The notes: generated from the sequence alone by a model not told the origin. DNA of 33,542 bases from Gammaproteobacteria bacterium (GCA_002726655.1 PBRP01000015.1:7785-41326); one strand, 5' to 3'. Shown: positions 24,270-33,051, counted from the stretch's first letter. A program made the numbers and translations.

Positions 24270-25889
24270 ATGCTAATACCAGAGGGAGACAGCTACCAGG
24301 AAATATACGACAACTTCCAGTGGGATATTCCTGAGCACTACAACATTGCCCATGATGTTTGCGATCGGCATGCTGACGACCCTACGAAGATCGCGCTGGT
24401 TCATGAAGATTCAAATAGAGTAATAACCCGGTACAGCTTTCAGGCGGTTAGAGGTTACGCCAACCAGCTGGCAAATGGTTTGACGGAATTTGGCCTGGCT
24501 AAAGGGGATGTTGTTTCAATATTGCTGGCCCAGGCCCCCGAGGCAGCAATCACTCACGTGGCCTGCTGGAAAGCCGGACTGGTTTCGTCGCCAATCTCCA
24601 TCCTCTTCGGTAGCGATGCGATTATTTACCGGGTGAACGATACCCAGGCAAAAGTCATTGTGACCAATATGGAGAACCTGCAAAAGGTTGCTGCGGTTCG
24701 AGATCAACTGCCCTCAATAGAGAAAATACTAGTAGTCGATTCCAATGATGACGAAAACTACTGGTCATTCCTGCAAGGCTATCCATCTGAATTTGAAAAC
24801 CTAATCACTCGCTCAGATGACCCGGCAATCATCAATTACACCTCCGGGACCACCGGTAACCCCAAGGGAGCAACACAGGGGCACCGGACCATGCTGGGGC
24901 ACATGTCCGGTATTGAGTACATGTTCGATTTCTTCCCGCAACCAAATGATGTGATCTGGTCACCTGCAGACTGGTCCTGGCTGGCTGGCCTGATGGATAT
25001 TCTGATGCCAGGCTGGTATGGAGGTATCCCTGTGATTTGTTCTGATGCGGCAAAATTTGATGCGGAGGATGCATACAGGCTGATGTCGGAACACAAGGTC
25101 ACCTGTGCACTGCTGACACCAACGGTTCTCAAGCTGATGCGCCAGGTGAAAGATGCAAAGGATCGTCATCCGTTGACACTCAGGGTAGTCGTTAGCGGTG
25201 CTGAGGCAGTCGGCGCGGAATTGATAGCCTGGGCTGAGGATAACCTCAATACAGTCTTAAACGAAGGCTTCGGGCAAACCGAGTGTAATGTTGTTCTAGG
25301 AACTAATTCGCGAGTAATGGAGGCCCGGCCCGGTTCCCTAGGTAAACCGGCTCCCGGTCATTTAGGCGCAATAGTCGATGACCTGGGACAAGTGCTTGAA
25401 GCTGGGAACGTTGGCAATATTGCATTCAAGGCTCCCGACCCTGTCATGATGCTTGAATACCATAACAATCCCCAGGCAACTAAAGAGAAATATGCTGATG
25501 GCTGGCTTATAACCGGGGATCTAGGCGTTATGGATGATGCCGGCTACTTCTGGTTCAAGGGCAGAAAAGACGATGTGATCACCAGCCGTGGGTATCGAAT
25601 CGGACCCAGTGAAATAGAGGATGTGCTGATTTCTCACCCAGCGGTTGCGATGGCGGCAGTCGTTGGTATACCTGATCCTGTACTGACCGAAAAGATCAAG
25701 GCCTTTGCCATTCTTGCAGAGGGCTACGACGGGAGTGATGAACTGGTCAAAGAACTAAAACAGATCGTCAGGAGTCGCCTGGCCCATCATGAGGTGCCAC
25801 ACTTATTCGAGTTCGTGGCGGAGTTTCCCATGACAGCTACCGGCAAGATTGTGCGTCGCGAATTAAGGAGCAGATCCTCGGGCGATTAA
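24270..25889 (+). CDS. AMP-forming acyl-CoA synthetase (medium-chain/acetyl-CoA synthetase-like)
   Basis: This enzyme activates a carboxylic acid to its CoA thioester with ATP, via an acyl-adenylate. The 539 aa protein carries the full ANL-family set: the P-loop YTSGTTGNPKGATQGH (about residues 190-205), GFGQTECN, the hinge region ADGWLITGDLG and KGRKDDVITSRGYRIGPSEIE, and the C-terminal catalytic Lys in MTATGKIVRREL. It looks closest to the MACS-type branch, so short/medium or aryl acids are likely substrates. A possible start is ATG 24270, with GAGGATCGAG before it. Neighbours are an SDR upstream and a lipocalin-like protein downstream. Confidence 0.9.
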   Translation: MLIPEGDSYQEIYDNFQWDIPEHYNIAHDVCDRHADDPTKIALVHEDSNRVITRYSFQAVRGYANQLANGLTEFGLAKGDVVSILLAQAPEAAITHVACWKAGLVSSPISILFGSDAIIYRVNDTQAKVIVTNMENLQKVAAVRDQLPSIEKILVVDSNDDENYWSFLQGYPSEFENLITRSDDPAIINYTSGTTGNPKGATQGHRTMLGHMSGIEYMFDFFPQPNDVIWSPADWSWLAGLMDILMPGWYGGIPVICSDAAKFDAEDAYRLMSEHKVTCALLTPTVLKLMRQVKDAKDRHPLTLRVVVSGAEAVGAELIAWAEDNLNTVLNEGFGQTECNVVLGTNSRVMEARPGSLGKPAPGHLGAIVDDLGQVLEAGNVGNIAFKAPDPVMMLEYHNNPQATKEKYADGWLITGDLGVMDDAGYFWFKGRKDDVITSRGYRIGPSEIEDVLISHPAVAMAAVVGIPDPVLTEKIKAFAILAEGYDGSDELVKELKQIVRSRLAHHEVPHLFEFVAEFPMTATGKIVRRELRSRSSGD

Positions 25890-25998
25890 GAGGCAGGTCA
25901 ATTATTGCCAGCCAAACCCTGTATCCATTTTCCTGTTATTATCCCTCGCTCGCATATCAATGTGATCAATGCAGGTACCAATTTAGTGGAGGAAATAG

Positions 25999-26979
25999 AT
26001 GGTTGTTAAAGCAGAAGATGAATATCGGCATGCTGCTCCTGAGGAGCATTCAGCAGGGCTCTGGGGAGATACGCTCTGGGTCAGTGTCGTGGATCGTGAA
26101 GCCAATATATTTGGCATCAATCACTTTCACCTGACCAACAAGGGCTGGGGTCGGTTTGAAGCCTTGTACGTGATTGACGGTGTTGTACAACAGTACGGGA
26201 ACAAACATCCCCTGACACCAGAGGCGGATCAGGGACCCTGGTCGGATGGGTTGCTGACCTATGAGGTGGTGAATCCTTTAGAGGAAATCAGAATCACCTT
26301 TGACGGGCCGAGATTCGGGTTCGATTTGAGTTTCAAAGGCAGGTTTGATGTCTTTGACTACCATGACAATCTTGAGGGGAATCCCCTTGCGACGGGTCAC
26401 TACTATGGAGGTCATTTCGAACAGGGACTGCATTGCACAGGTCCATTTGAGATTCGCGGTGGCCCTAACAAGGGTGAAACGAGACAACTGGATTCATGGT
26501 CTCACCGGGATCACTCCTGGTCGACCCGTTTTGCTGCAGATCCGGAGTGGGAATACGGGCAGCAGAACAACGCATTTCATTTCTGGCCTTCAATCCAGTT
26601 AAAGGATCAACACATCAACTGCCTCGGCCTGTTCGATGACGGGGTTGGTATTGCTGGTATGCCGGGTGGATTTGTATCAGACAAGAACGGTTCTCGCCCA
26701 CTGCACGGTGCAAGCTGCGAACCACTATTTTCTGACAATGAGCGGGACGCTGTCGCATTCCGTTACACAATGAAAATGCCGGACGGTGAGACGCTTCACG
26801 TGCGCACAGGTCGCAAATATGGCCAGGTGAAGCTGTGGGACCGGGGAGAGAATGACCTGGAAAATCGCCTGGATTGTTATGAGCCGTTTTTCGATTTTGA
26901 AGTCGAAGAAACCGGTGAAAGAGGATACGGTGTGGCTGAATATTCGGTGGGACCACCATGGCCGCGTTGGCTGGTGTAA
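25999..26979 (+). CDS. Lipocalin/AttH-like protein of unknown function (DUF7064/DUF7065-like)
   Basis: This 326 aa soluble protein has no signal peptide. It reads as two beta-rich halves. The first has a conserved-looking NIFGINHFHLTNKGWGRFE, and the second begins with SWSHRDHSWSTR, the His/Trp-rich motif typical of proteins annotated DUF7064/7065 (related to AttH and carotenoid 1,2-hydratase-like lipocalins). Such genes often sit with acyl-CoA ligases, acyl-CoA dehydrogenases and SDRs, as here, hinting at binding or transforming a hydrophobic substrate. No reaction is established. AGTGGAGGAAATAG gives a strong ribosome binding site. A 14 bp hairpin lies 20 bp past the stop. Confidence 0.72.
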   Translation: MVVKAEDEYRHAAPEEHSAGLWGDTLWVSVVDREANIFGINHFHLTNKGWGRFEALYVIDGVVQQYGNKHPLTPEADQGPWSDGLLTYEVVNPLEEIRITFDGPRFGFDLSFKGRFDVFDYHDNLEGNPLATGHYYGGHFEQGLHCTGPFEIRGGPNKGETRQLDSWSHRDHSWSTRFAADPEWEYGQQNNAFHFWPSIQLKDQHINCLGLFDDGVGIAGMPGGFVSDKNGSRPLHGASCEPLFSDNERDAVAFRYTMKMPDGETLHVRTGRKYGQVKLWDRGENDLENRLDCYEPFFDFEVEETGERGYGVAEYSVGPPWPRWLV

Positions 26980-26998
26980 TGCCGTAACAAGTTGGTAG

Positions 26999-27041
26999 CC
27001 TGGGCAGACCCACCCGTGTGATATGGCTGGGTCTGCCCAGG
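26999..27041. terminator. 14 bp perfect hairpin between convergent genes
   Basis: CCTGGGCAGACCCA (26999-27012) is the exact reverse complement of TGGGTCTGCCCAGG (27028-27041), with a 15 nt loop. It lies between the convergent lipocalin-like (ends 26979) and phosphatase-like (ends 27099) genes. No T-run is present, so it is a bidirectional mRNA-end structure or an unconventional terminator. A perfect 14 bp stem is not expected by chance in this window. Confidence 0.65.
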
Positions 27042-27098
27042 GTACTGATGAGTTAATGACGCTGGCCCTGCGCACCAGGCTTTGCCTACCTGATATTG

Positions 27099-27875
27099 CT
27101 ACTCAACCAGTCTTTCCTGTAATTTCCGTCGCACAGAGTCGTCTATACCGATCGCATCGAGATAGCCCAGCATGGAGCCATGCAATTTGTGAACCTCTGT
27201 GTATGCTTCTTTCAGATACTCCGGGTAAACGCCAGCCAGTGCCTGGAACATGTCTTCATCCAGTTCAAAACCAAAAATCTTCTCTAATCTTGACCTGGCC
27301 TCAGCTCCACTATCAATCCCATGATTACTGAGCATATAGTCCTGGTAAATCAGCTCATCATCGACATCCAGTGCCGCAAGAATCAGGGCCGCTCCAAAAC
27401 CTGTTCGGTCCTTCCCTGCTGAGCAGTGCAGTAAAAATCCAGACTCAGTTTTCATGAGCTGTTCAAACAACAGCGTATAGTCTGAATGATGAGACTTGGC
27501 AATCTCACCGGTCATGGATGCCATAAATAGCCTGAGGTCATCACCTGTGACATCATCAGGTATATCCTCAGCGGTTCCCATAGCACTTCCTGGAGCTATA
27601 GGTATGTGAACCCGGCAATCGAAAGGCGGGCTTTCCACCGCGGGAGCTTCTTCCGCTTCGTCCAGCCGGCGCAGATCACATATCACGCCGATATCAAGCT
27701 CTGAAAATAGCTGGTAGTCTGACGACTGTATTCGGTGAAGAGAGCCGCAGCGATACAAACGACCCCAGCGGACACATCCTCCTCTCCTGGTTTCATATCC
27801 GCCAAAGTCCCTAAAATTTATCGCGCCGTCGATATCGACAAAACGACCGTGTTCATGTGCTAAAGAAAAATTCAC
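27099..27875 (-). CDS. Protein-tyrosine-phosphatase-like phosphatase (Y_phosphatase3 type)
   Basis: This 258 aa phosphatase has the Cys-based active-site loop LLHCSAGKDRTGFGA: HC-X5-R with Cys151 and Arg157. It also has the family opening INFRDFGGY, followed by RWGRLYRCG and ICDLRR. Bacterial members act on phosphotyrosine, phosphoinositides or small phosphate esters, and the substrate here is unknown. The gene starts with GTG at 27875, immediately after the TAA stop of the acyl-CoA dehydrogenase, so expression is coupled. That tie suggests a role in the same metabolic step. The convergent 3' side holds a strong hairpin. Confidence 0.85.
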   Translation of the reverse strand: MNFSLAHEHGRFVDIDGAINFRDFGGYETRRGGCVRWGRLYRCGSLHRIQSSDYQLFSELDIGVICDLRRLDEAEEAPAVESPPFDCRVHIPIAPGSAMGTAEDIPDDVTGDDLRLFMASMTGEIAKSHHSDYTLLFEQLMKTESGFLLHCSAGKDRTGFGAALILAALDVDDELIYQDYMLSNHGIDSGAEARSRLEKIFGFELDEDMFQALAGVYPEYLKEAYTEVHKLHGSMLGYLDAIGIDDSVRRKLQERLVE

Positions 27876-29087
27876 TTATACTATATCCCGTATTGTGCGT
27901 CTCGCAAGTTGCGACATATGTACCTCGTCAGGGCCGTCAGCAATACGACAGACACGGCTCGCCATGTAAATGTGCACTATTGGTGTATCCTGCGTAAAGC
28001 CCATGCCGCCAAACGACTGAATTGCTCGGTCAGCGACATTCTGACACATTTGAGGCGCTACGACTTTAACCATTGAAATGTAATCTCTGGCGCCTTTGGC
28101 GCCAAACTTATCCATCTTATCAGCTGCAGCCAATACCAGGAGCCGGCATTGCTCAATTTCACAACGAGATCGGGCGATATCATGCTGAATACTCGTTTTA
28201 GCGGACAGCTTTTCACCGAAGGCTTCCCGCTGATCCACACGTTTGCACATTAGTTCAAGGACTCTCGATGCCATGCCTACAAACATCATTGCATATTGAA
28301 ATCGGCCTGGTCCAAGTCGACCCTGGGCGATCTCAAATCCACGTCCCTCGCCAAGTATCAGATTTTCTTTTGGCACCCGGACCTTGTCATAGAGAACCTG
28401 GGCGTGTCCGCCCGGTGAGTGCATGCCACCCCAGACCCGTACCGGCCTCTCAAGAATTACGCCGGGCGTATCCTTGGGTACAAGAATCATTGAAAACTGC
28501 TTGTGGCGGGCTGCTTTCGGGTCAGTTTTGCCCATCATGACGAACACTTTACACAGAGGATTAAAAGCGTTGGAAGTAAACCATTTGCGGCCATTGATAA
28601 CGTACTCGTCTCCGTCTCGTTCGATGGTCGCTTCCAGGTTGCCCGCATCAGAGGAGGCCACGCCCGGTTCAGTCATTGAGAAGGCAGACCGGATCTCTCC
28701 ATTCATGAGGGGGTCAAGCCACTGCCTCTGCTGTTTTTCGTTGCCGAATCTGGCCAGCACCTCCATATTCCCGCGATCCGGTGCACTGCAATTGAATATC
28801 TCCTGCGCCCAGGGTACCCGTGCCATTTTTTCCATAATCGGGGCGAATTCAAGGTTACTTAGTCCGGGGCTCAGGTCCTCATAGTCACGGGGAAGAAACC
28901 AATTCCAGATTCCAGCCTCTTTAGCCTTTGATTTTAGATCCTCGAACCAGGGGGGGTACTGCCAGAGGTTTTCCGCATCATCGACCCACTCCCAGTAGTC
29001 GAGTTCATGGGCGAATATATGTTCATCCATAAAGGTTTCTACGCGGGCAAGCAGTTCCTGAACCTTGTCGCTGTATTCCAGATCCAT
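27876..29087 (-). CDS. Acyl-CoA dehydrogenase, ACAD10/11-like
   Basis: This 403 aa flavoprotein belongs to the acyl-CoA dehydrogenase family. FSMTEPGVASSDAGN and INGRKWFTSNA are the FAD/substrate regions, AFGEKLSAKTSIQHDIAR comes next, and the tail FTQDTPIVHIYMASRVCRIADGPDEVH is characteristic of the ACAD10/ACAD11-like branch. Animal ACAD10/11 oxidise unusual (for example 4-hydroxy) acyl-CoAs with the help of a kinase domain. No kinase is seen here, but a phosphatase-like gene abuts the 3' end. AAAAAGGAGCC lies 6-8 bp before the ATG, a strong ribosome binding site. A 10 bp inverted repeat sits 39 bp upstream of the start. Confidence 0.9.
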   Translation of the reverse strand: MDLEYSDKVQELLARVETFMDEHIFAHELDYWEWVDDAENLWQYPPWFEDLKSKAKEAGIWNWFLPRDYEDLSPGLSNLEFAPIMEKMARVPWAQEIFNCSAPDRGNMEVLARFGNEKQQRQWLDPLMNGEIRSAFSMTEPGVASSDAGNLEATIERDGDEYVINGRKWFTSNAFNPLCKVFVMMGKTDPKAARHKQFSMILVPKDTPGVILERPVRVWGGMHSPGGHAQVLYDKVRVPKENLILGEGRGFEIAQGRLGPGRFQYAMMFVGMASRVLELMCKRVDQREAFGEKLSAKTSIQHDIARSRCEIEQCRLLVLAAADKMDKFGAKGARDYISMVKVVAPQMCQNVADRAIQSFGGMGFTQDTPIVHIYMASRVCRIADGPDEVHMSQLARRTIRDIV

Positions 29088-29447
29088 GATTGGCTCCTTT
29101 TTCCTGGTCTATTTCTTGCGGCCCACAACTTTGCACTGGTTTTTGGCGGATTGCAAAGTTGGTGATATAGCCAGTTCCTGGCCGTAAATAGAGTAATTTG
29201 GCCAAATAACGCAACACTACAATAACGTCTGATATATAAATCAATAACTTGTTAAGGACTATCGGACTCGCGCGCGAGCCCGCTCGATGTCAGAATCCGG
29301 ACACGAACTAGCTATCTGGTTAACTTCTATCCCGTTAGTCTGGCCAGATCATGGCTTCACAATCGTCTCTGCCCGTTGATATTGTTGCGCGAGCCCGGTC
29401 ATAATCGCCGGGTCTGAAAGTGGACTTGATGCTAGAAGGACCTGCAG
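29088..29447. other. 360 bp divergent regulatory gap
   Basis: No gene was found here. The gap drives the dehydrogenase/phosphatase pair leftward and the acetyltransferase rightward. It holds a 10 bp inverted repeat (29126-29135 and 29152-29161) and a 12 bp palindrome CTCGCGCGCGAG (29267-29278). No clear promoter consensus was picked out. Confidence 0.5.
29126..29161. promoter_or_regulatory. Inverted repeat upstream of the acyl-CoA dehydrogenase, possible operator
   Basis: CAACTTTGCA (29126-29135) and TGCAAAGTTG (29152-29161) are perfect inverted repeats with a 16 bp spacer, 39 bp ahead of the dehydrogenase ATG. The half-site spacing of about 26 bp centre to centre (2.5 helical turns) could suit a regulator tetramer or looped dimer, or the repeat could fold as a leader hairpin. 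Roughly one such repeat is expected by chance in the window. Confidence 0.3.
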
Positions 29448-29897
29448 ATGGTGGATATTTTGATTCGGGAATATGAGGAAGATGACTGGCAAGAGGTAAG
29501 GCGAATCCATGACCTTGCCAGGCCCATTGAACTTGAAGGCTCGTGTGATCCAAGAGCCTTTGTACCACTTGCGGATGATGAAAAAGACCTTGAACAGTTC
29601 GAGCAGTGCCGCAAGCTGGTAGCCTCTGCTGCTGGTCGAATCCTCGGTTTTGTTGGTGTGAGCGAAGATGAAGTTGGGTGGCTCTACGTGGACCCGGAAG
29701 ACTCCGGCAAGGGTATAGGACGAAAACTTTTGCGAGAAGGGGTGCGTCAGATTAGAACTAAAGCAAGTGTGTATGTGCTTAAGGGGAATACACCCGCCTT
29801 GAATCTCTATGCAAGCGAAGGCTTCGCCAGAGTCAGCAAATTCGATAGCGAGAACAATGGTTACCCCTGCGTGGTGCTAAAACTTTCGCAGATTTAG
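29448..29897 (+). CDS. GNAT-family N-acetyltransferase
   Basis: This 149 aa protein has the GNAT fold. The acetyl-CoA pyrophosphate-binding motif A is in LYVDPEDSGKGIGRKLL, preceded by the beta strand GRILGFVGVSEDEVGW. The C-terminal LYASEGFARVSKF is motif B. The N-terminal VDILIREYEEDDWQEVRRIH is typical. The acceptor could be an amine, peptide or antibiotic; nothing in the sequence decides. GAAGGACC lies about 8 bp before the ATG. It is transcribed divergently from the dehydrogenase operon. Confidence 0.87.
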   Translation: MVDILIREYEEDDWQEVRRIHDLARPIELEGSCDPRAFVPLADDEKDLEQFEQCRKLVASAAGRILGFVGVSEDEVGWLYVDPEDSGKGIGRKLLREGVRQIRTKASVYVLKGNTPALNLYASEGFARVSKFDSENNGYPCVVLKLSQI

Positions 29898-30084
29898 TTC
29901 CGCGCCGGGTTCGCGGACATTTTTGCGGTCGAATACCGCTATCTCACGGCGTTCTAATTTGAATTCTCCCCACTGATAAAAAGCAACGATCAAAGCCTGG
30001 CCAAAAGCTGGAGTTCAACTGGGTTCATGAAATTTTGAGACCAGTCGTGTTAGCATTCGCTGTTTTACGGACGGCTATACCTTT

Positions 30085-30618
30085 ATGAAGTCAGTTAGCA
30101 AAATCACTCTTGCCGAAGACGAGATACCAGATCACTGGTACAACATCGTGGCAGATATGCCGAACCCGCCACATCCTGTGCTGGGTCCGGACGGCAATCC
30201 TGTCACCCCGGATATGCTGGCACCTCTATTTGCATCTGGCGTCATCGAACAGGAAGTCTCCACGGAGCGTTGGATTCCGATCCCCGATGAAGTTCGGGAA
30301 ATCTATCGACTGTGGCGGCCATCGCCACTGCACAGAGCGCGCAGGCTTGAGGCGGCGCTTGAAACCCCAGCGAAAATTTACTACAAGAATGAAGGTGTTA
30401 GTCCAGCTGGGTCGCATAAACCAAACAGTGCAGTAGCGCAGGCCTATTACAATAAACAGGACGGTGTAAAAAAACTGGTTACAGAAACCGGTGCTGGTCA
30501 GTGGGGGTCTTCTCTGGCTCTTGCAGGGCAGATGTTTGGTTTGGAAGTCCTCGTCTATATGGTGAAGACCTATCAACGATACGATTTCGAAGCTAGGTAC
30601 GGAAAAGAACTTCTATGA
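30085..30618 (+). pseudogene. 5' fragment of a TrpB2-type tryptophan synthase beta gene
   Basis: The 177-codon frame matches the start of TrpB2 (the ~450 aa form of tryptophan synthase beta that uses indole and serine). [31 protein letters not shown] and [21 protein letters not shown] (with the PLP Lys) are followed by [21 protein letters not shown]. Homology ends near LVYMVK (about 30563); the last ~17 codons and everything after look unrelated. So about 60% of the gene, including the serine/PLP phosphate loop, is missing. A deletion or rearrangement breakpoint is likely. No trpA or other trp gene is near. Confidence 0.82.
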
Positions 30619-31056
30619 AGACTGGAAGGAGCGAGCTAAAGACCTGGGCTATGATAGCAAGAAGGATACTTTGCAGTGCAACGCCCTGGGCAAGACATCG
30701 GGCAGCAAGGCCACTACTAAAGAATGCTCTAATATGATGTTAGCCTGGCCGAGCAGCCTTGCAGGCGGATGCCCTATACCTGGTATTTAGCAGCAAACTA
30801 GTCGATGTCCAGAACGGCTAATGAAAAGCGGTGCTGATGACTACTCTCGTTTTGGCGCTGTGTCCGCTACCAAGAAAAGCTGGCATTTTGAACACTCTTA
30901 TTCAACAGAACTGCAGTGGCGAGAACGGCCAGATATAGTTAGTTGGTTGCTTCATAGCAAGAGAAGTTGAAAAAAGTCTCACTGTTGATGGAATTTAGGT
31001 TCAATAGCCGCTACACATCGGATTTTGCGGACTTGGATTCAGGATTCGCTAGATGT
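30619..31056. other. 438 bp eroded or gene-poor stretch after the TrpB2 fragment
   Basis: No recognisable gene. A frame running from near 30590 to 30790 in another phase reads [19 protein letters not shown] and on with several Cys residues. A 49-codon frame lies at 30821-30970 (starts MKSGADDYSRFGAV). Neither has a ribosome binding site nor a product I recognise. Both may be fragments of unrelated genes joined to the TrpB2 remnant. Confidence 0.4.
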
Positions 31057-32838
31057 TCAGATGGGCCAGAAAATGAGTAACAGGGGTAAGGCTACTACAA
31101 CGATAACTACTTCTAATGGCAGTCCCACGCGCCAATAGTCGCTAAATTTATAGCCACCTGGCCCCATTATGAGCGCATTATTCTGGTGCCCTATGGGTGT
31201 AAGGAATGCGCATGAAGCGCCCACAGCAACTGCCATCAAAAATGCATCTGGGTTTAAATTCAGGGAAAGTGCAATATGGTATGCAATAGGCGCCATCAAT
31301 ATTGCTGTTGCTGCGTTATTCAGTACATCGGAAACGGTCATGGTAATGATAAGCAGCATGGCGATTATCAAAACAGGTGACTGGTCTCCGGCAAGAGACA
31401 ATATGCCATCTACCAGCAGCATTGTCGTTCCACTGGTCTCAAGTGCAGCGCCGAGTGGAATCATCGCGCCTAACAAGATTACTACGGGCCAATCAATACC
31501 ATCATAGAATTCTCTGATAGGTACTATTTTCAGCAGCGCCATCGCTACAGTGGCGATACCTAACGCCAATTGAATCGAGATAAGACTCGACGCTACAGAG
31601 GCAATGGCGATAATAAATACAGCTAACGCCAATAACGCTTTTCCTGAGTGTTTGTGATCGAGGGTCCTCCGCGCCAGCGGATAACAATTGAGCTTGATGA
31701 TTGCCTCTTGTAATTCTTCTTCTCCCCCATGCAGTAGCAGAACATCGCCGACTTCGAATTCAAACTCTCGAAGGCGGCTTCGATGTGGCGTGCCAGAACG
31801 TGACGCCGCCAACAAGTTCACTCCATACTTACTGTTGAAGCGAATATCAGCAGGTGTGCGGCCAAGCACTGGCGAATTGGGTGTGACTACAATTTCAGAA
31901 ATTTGAGTGTCGTCGGAATGCAGAATTTCTTCCCTCGCGTTTTCTGCCGCCAACATTTCTAGTTTGTGAGTGGCAGCAAAACTGTCTACGTCTTCGTGTG
32001 AGCCTTGAATCATTAGCAGGTCATTCTTACTCAATATATGTACCCGAGCATAGTAAACATTTGATATCTTTTCGCGCTTGTGAACCATGGACAACAGATC
32101 CATTTTTTCTTCGCGTAGCATTCCTTTTAATTCTTTAACGGTCTTTCCAAGAAGGGCAGTATCTTCGGTAACTTTTAACTCAAACAAATACTTTTCAACA
32201 TCAAACAATTCCAGGCCAGCAGTTTGTTTACGAACCTTTACCAGTCTCCAACCTATAAACAACATGAAGATGATTCCACAAATAGCAATTCCCCCACCGA
32301 CGGGAGCGAAATCGAACATAGTGAATGCTTCACCAGTAACCTGTTGGCGATAATTAGCAATCAGAATATTTGGTGGTGTGCCAATGAGCGTCACCAAGCC
32401 GCCCAGGATGGAACCAAATGACAACGGCATCAATACAGTTGCGGGTGGTCGACCGGCAGCCGTAGTAGATTGAATAGCAATAGGCATCAACAACGCCAGC
32501 GCCCCGATGTTGTTCATAAACATGGAAAGAAATGCTGCAAGGAAAGTCAGCGTCGCAATGTGGAGAAAGGGATTTGTGGCAACCGGTTCAATTACCTCGG
32601 TTATAAATTCGACCGCACCGGATTTAGTGAGACCGAAACTTACAATCAATACCAGCACTACGGTTATAGTGGCGGGATTACCGAATCCGGAAAATAATTC
32701 TGTCTGTGGCACCAGACCAAACAGGCTGGCCACAAACAGTGCACCTAAAGCCACAATATCGTAACGCCATCTCCCCCAAACCAACAGTATCAGCAACGCC
32801 AGCAGTATTGTTAAGAGAATCGCCTGGTCAGTATTCAA
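31057..32838 (-). CDS. SLC13/DASS-type permease with two RCK-C (TrkA-C) domains
   Basis: This 593 aa inner-membrane transporter resembles the YfbS/SLC13 family of anion permeases. An N-terminal membrane half contains MNNIGALALLMPIAI and LIGTPPNILI, the hairpin motif of the ion-transporter superfamily. A cytoplasmic middle (about residues 215-385) has two TrkA-C-like repeats (LLGKTVKELKGM and VLGRTPADIRFNSKYGVNLL), which often bind small regulators. The C-terminal membrane half repeats with DVLNNAATAILMAPIAY and LTPIGHQNNALIMGPG. The transported ion is unknown; sulfate, dicarboxylates and metals are options. The start is TTG at 32838, with no strong ribosome binding site. A remnant FAH gene ends 7 bp upstream. 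Confidence 0.88.
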   Translation of the reverse strand: MNTDQAILLTILLALLILLVWGRWRYDIVALGALFVASLFGLVPQTELFSGFGNPATITVVLVLIVSFGLTKSGAVEFITEVIEPVATNPFLHIATLTFLAAFLSMFMNNIGALALLMPIAIQSTTAAGRPPATVLMPLSFGSILGGLVTLIGTPPNILIANYRQQVTGEAFTMFDFAPVGGGIAICGIIFMLFIGWRLVKVRKQTAGLELFDVEKYLFELKVTEDTALLGKTVKELKGMLREEKMDLLSMVHKREKISNVYYARVHILSKNDLLMIQGSHEDVDSFAATHKLEMLAAENAREEILHSDDTQISEIVVTPNSPVLGRTPADIRFNSKYGVNLLAASRSGTPHRSRLREFEFEVGDVLLLHGGEEELQEAIIKLNCYPLARRTLDHKHSGKALLALAVFIIAIASVASSLISIQLALGIATVAMALLKIVPIREFYDGIDWPVVILLGAMIPLGAALETSGTTMLLVDGILSLAGDQSPVLIIAMLLIITMTVSDVLNNAATAILMAPIAYHIALSLNLNPDAFLMAVAVGASCAFLTPIGHQNNALIMGPGGYKFSDYWRVGLPLEVVIVVVALPLLLIFWPI

Positions 32839-32844
32839 AGACAG

Positions 32845-33051
32845 CTACTCAGCCACTAGATCGAATTCGAGCTCTCCAACACGTTCGATCGTTGTTTGTA
32901 AATGATCTCCGGCAGCGACGGTGGAGACGCCCGCCAGTGTTCCGGTGAAGATTGAATCCCCGGCTCTTAGTTCGAAATACCTGGGCAACTCGCCAATTAT
33001 CTCTGCCACCGGCCAGATCATGTCGACTGAGTATAGTACCGATAAAGCCCC
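32845..33051 (-). pseudogene. C-terminal remnant of a fumarylacetoacetate hydrolase (FAH) family gene
   Basis: On the minus strand the frame ending in TAG at 32845-32847 reads DMIWPVAEIIGELPRYFEL, then AGDSIFTGTLAGVSTVAAGD. This is the hallmark C-terminal end of FAH-family hydrolases/isomerases (IPEIIAxLSxxxxLxPGDxIxTGTPAGV). The family enzyme is 220-330 aa, but only about 66 residues remain, and a TGA closes the frame just upstream, near 33056. The catalytic Glu/Asp metal-binding part is lost. The position 7 bp before the permease start suggests an old FAH-permease operon for an aromatic or dicarboxylic acid. This piece is too short to stand out as a gene on length. Confidence 0.75.

Noticed and set aside
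26615-27013. A 132-codon minus-strand frame antisense to the lipocalin-like gene
   Set aside because: It is the antisense shadow of a well-supported gene, its product has low-complexity Pro/His/Arg content, and it has no ribosome binding site.
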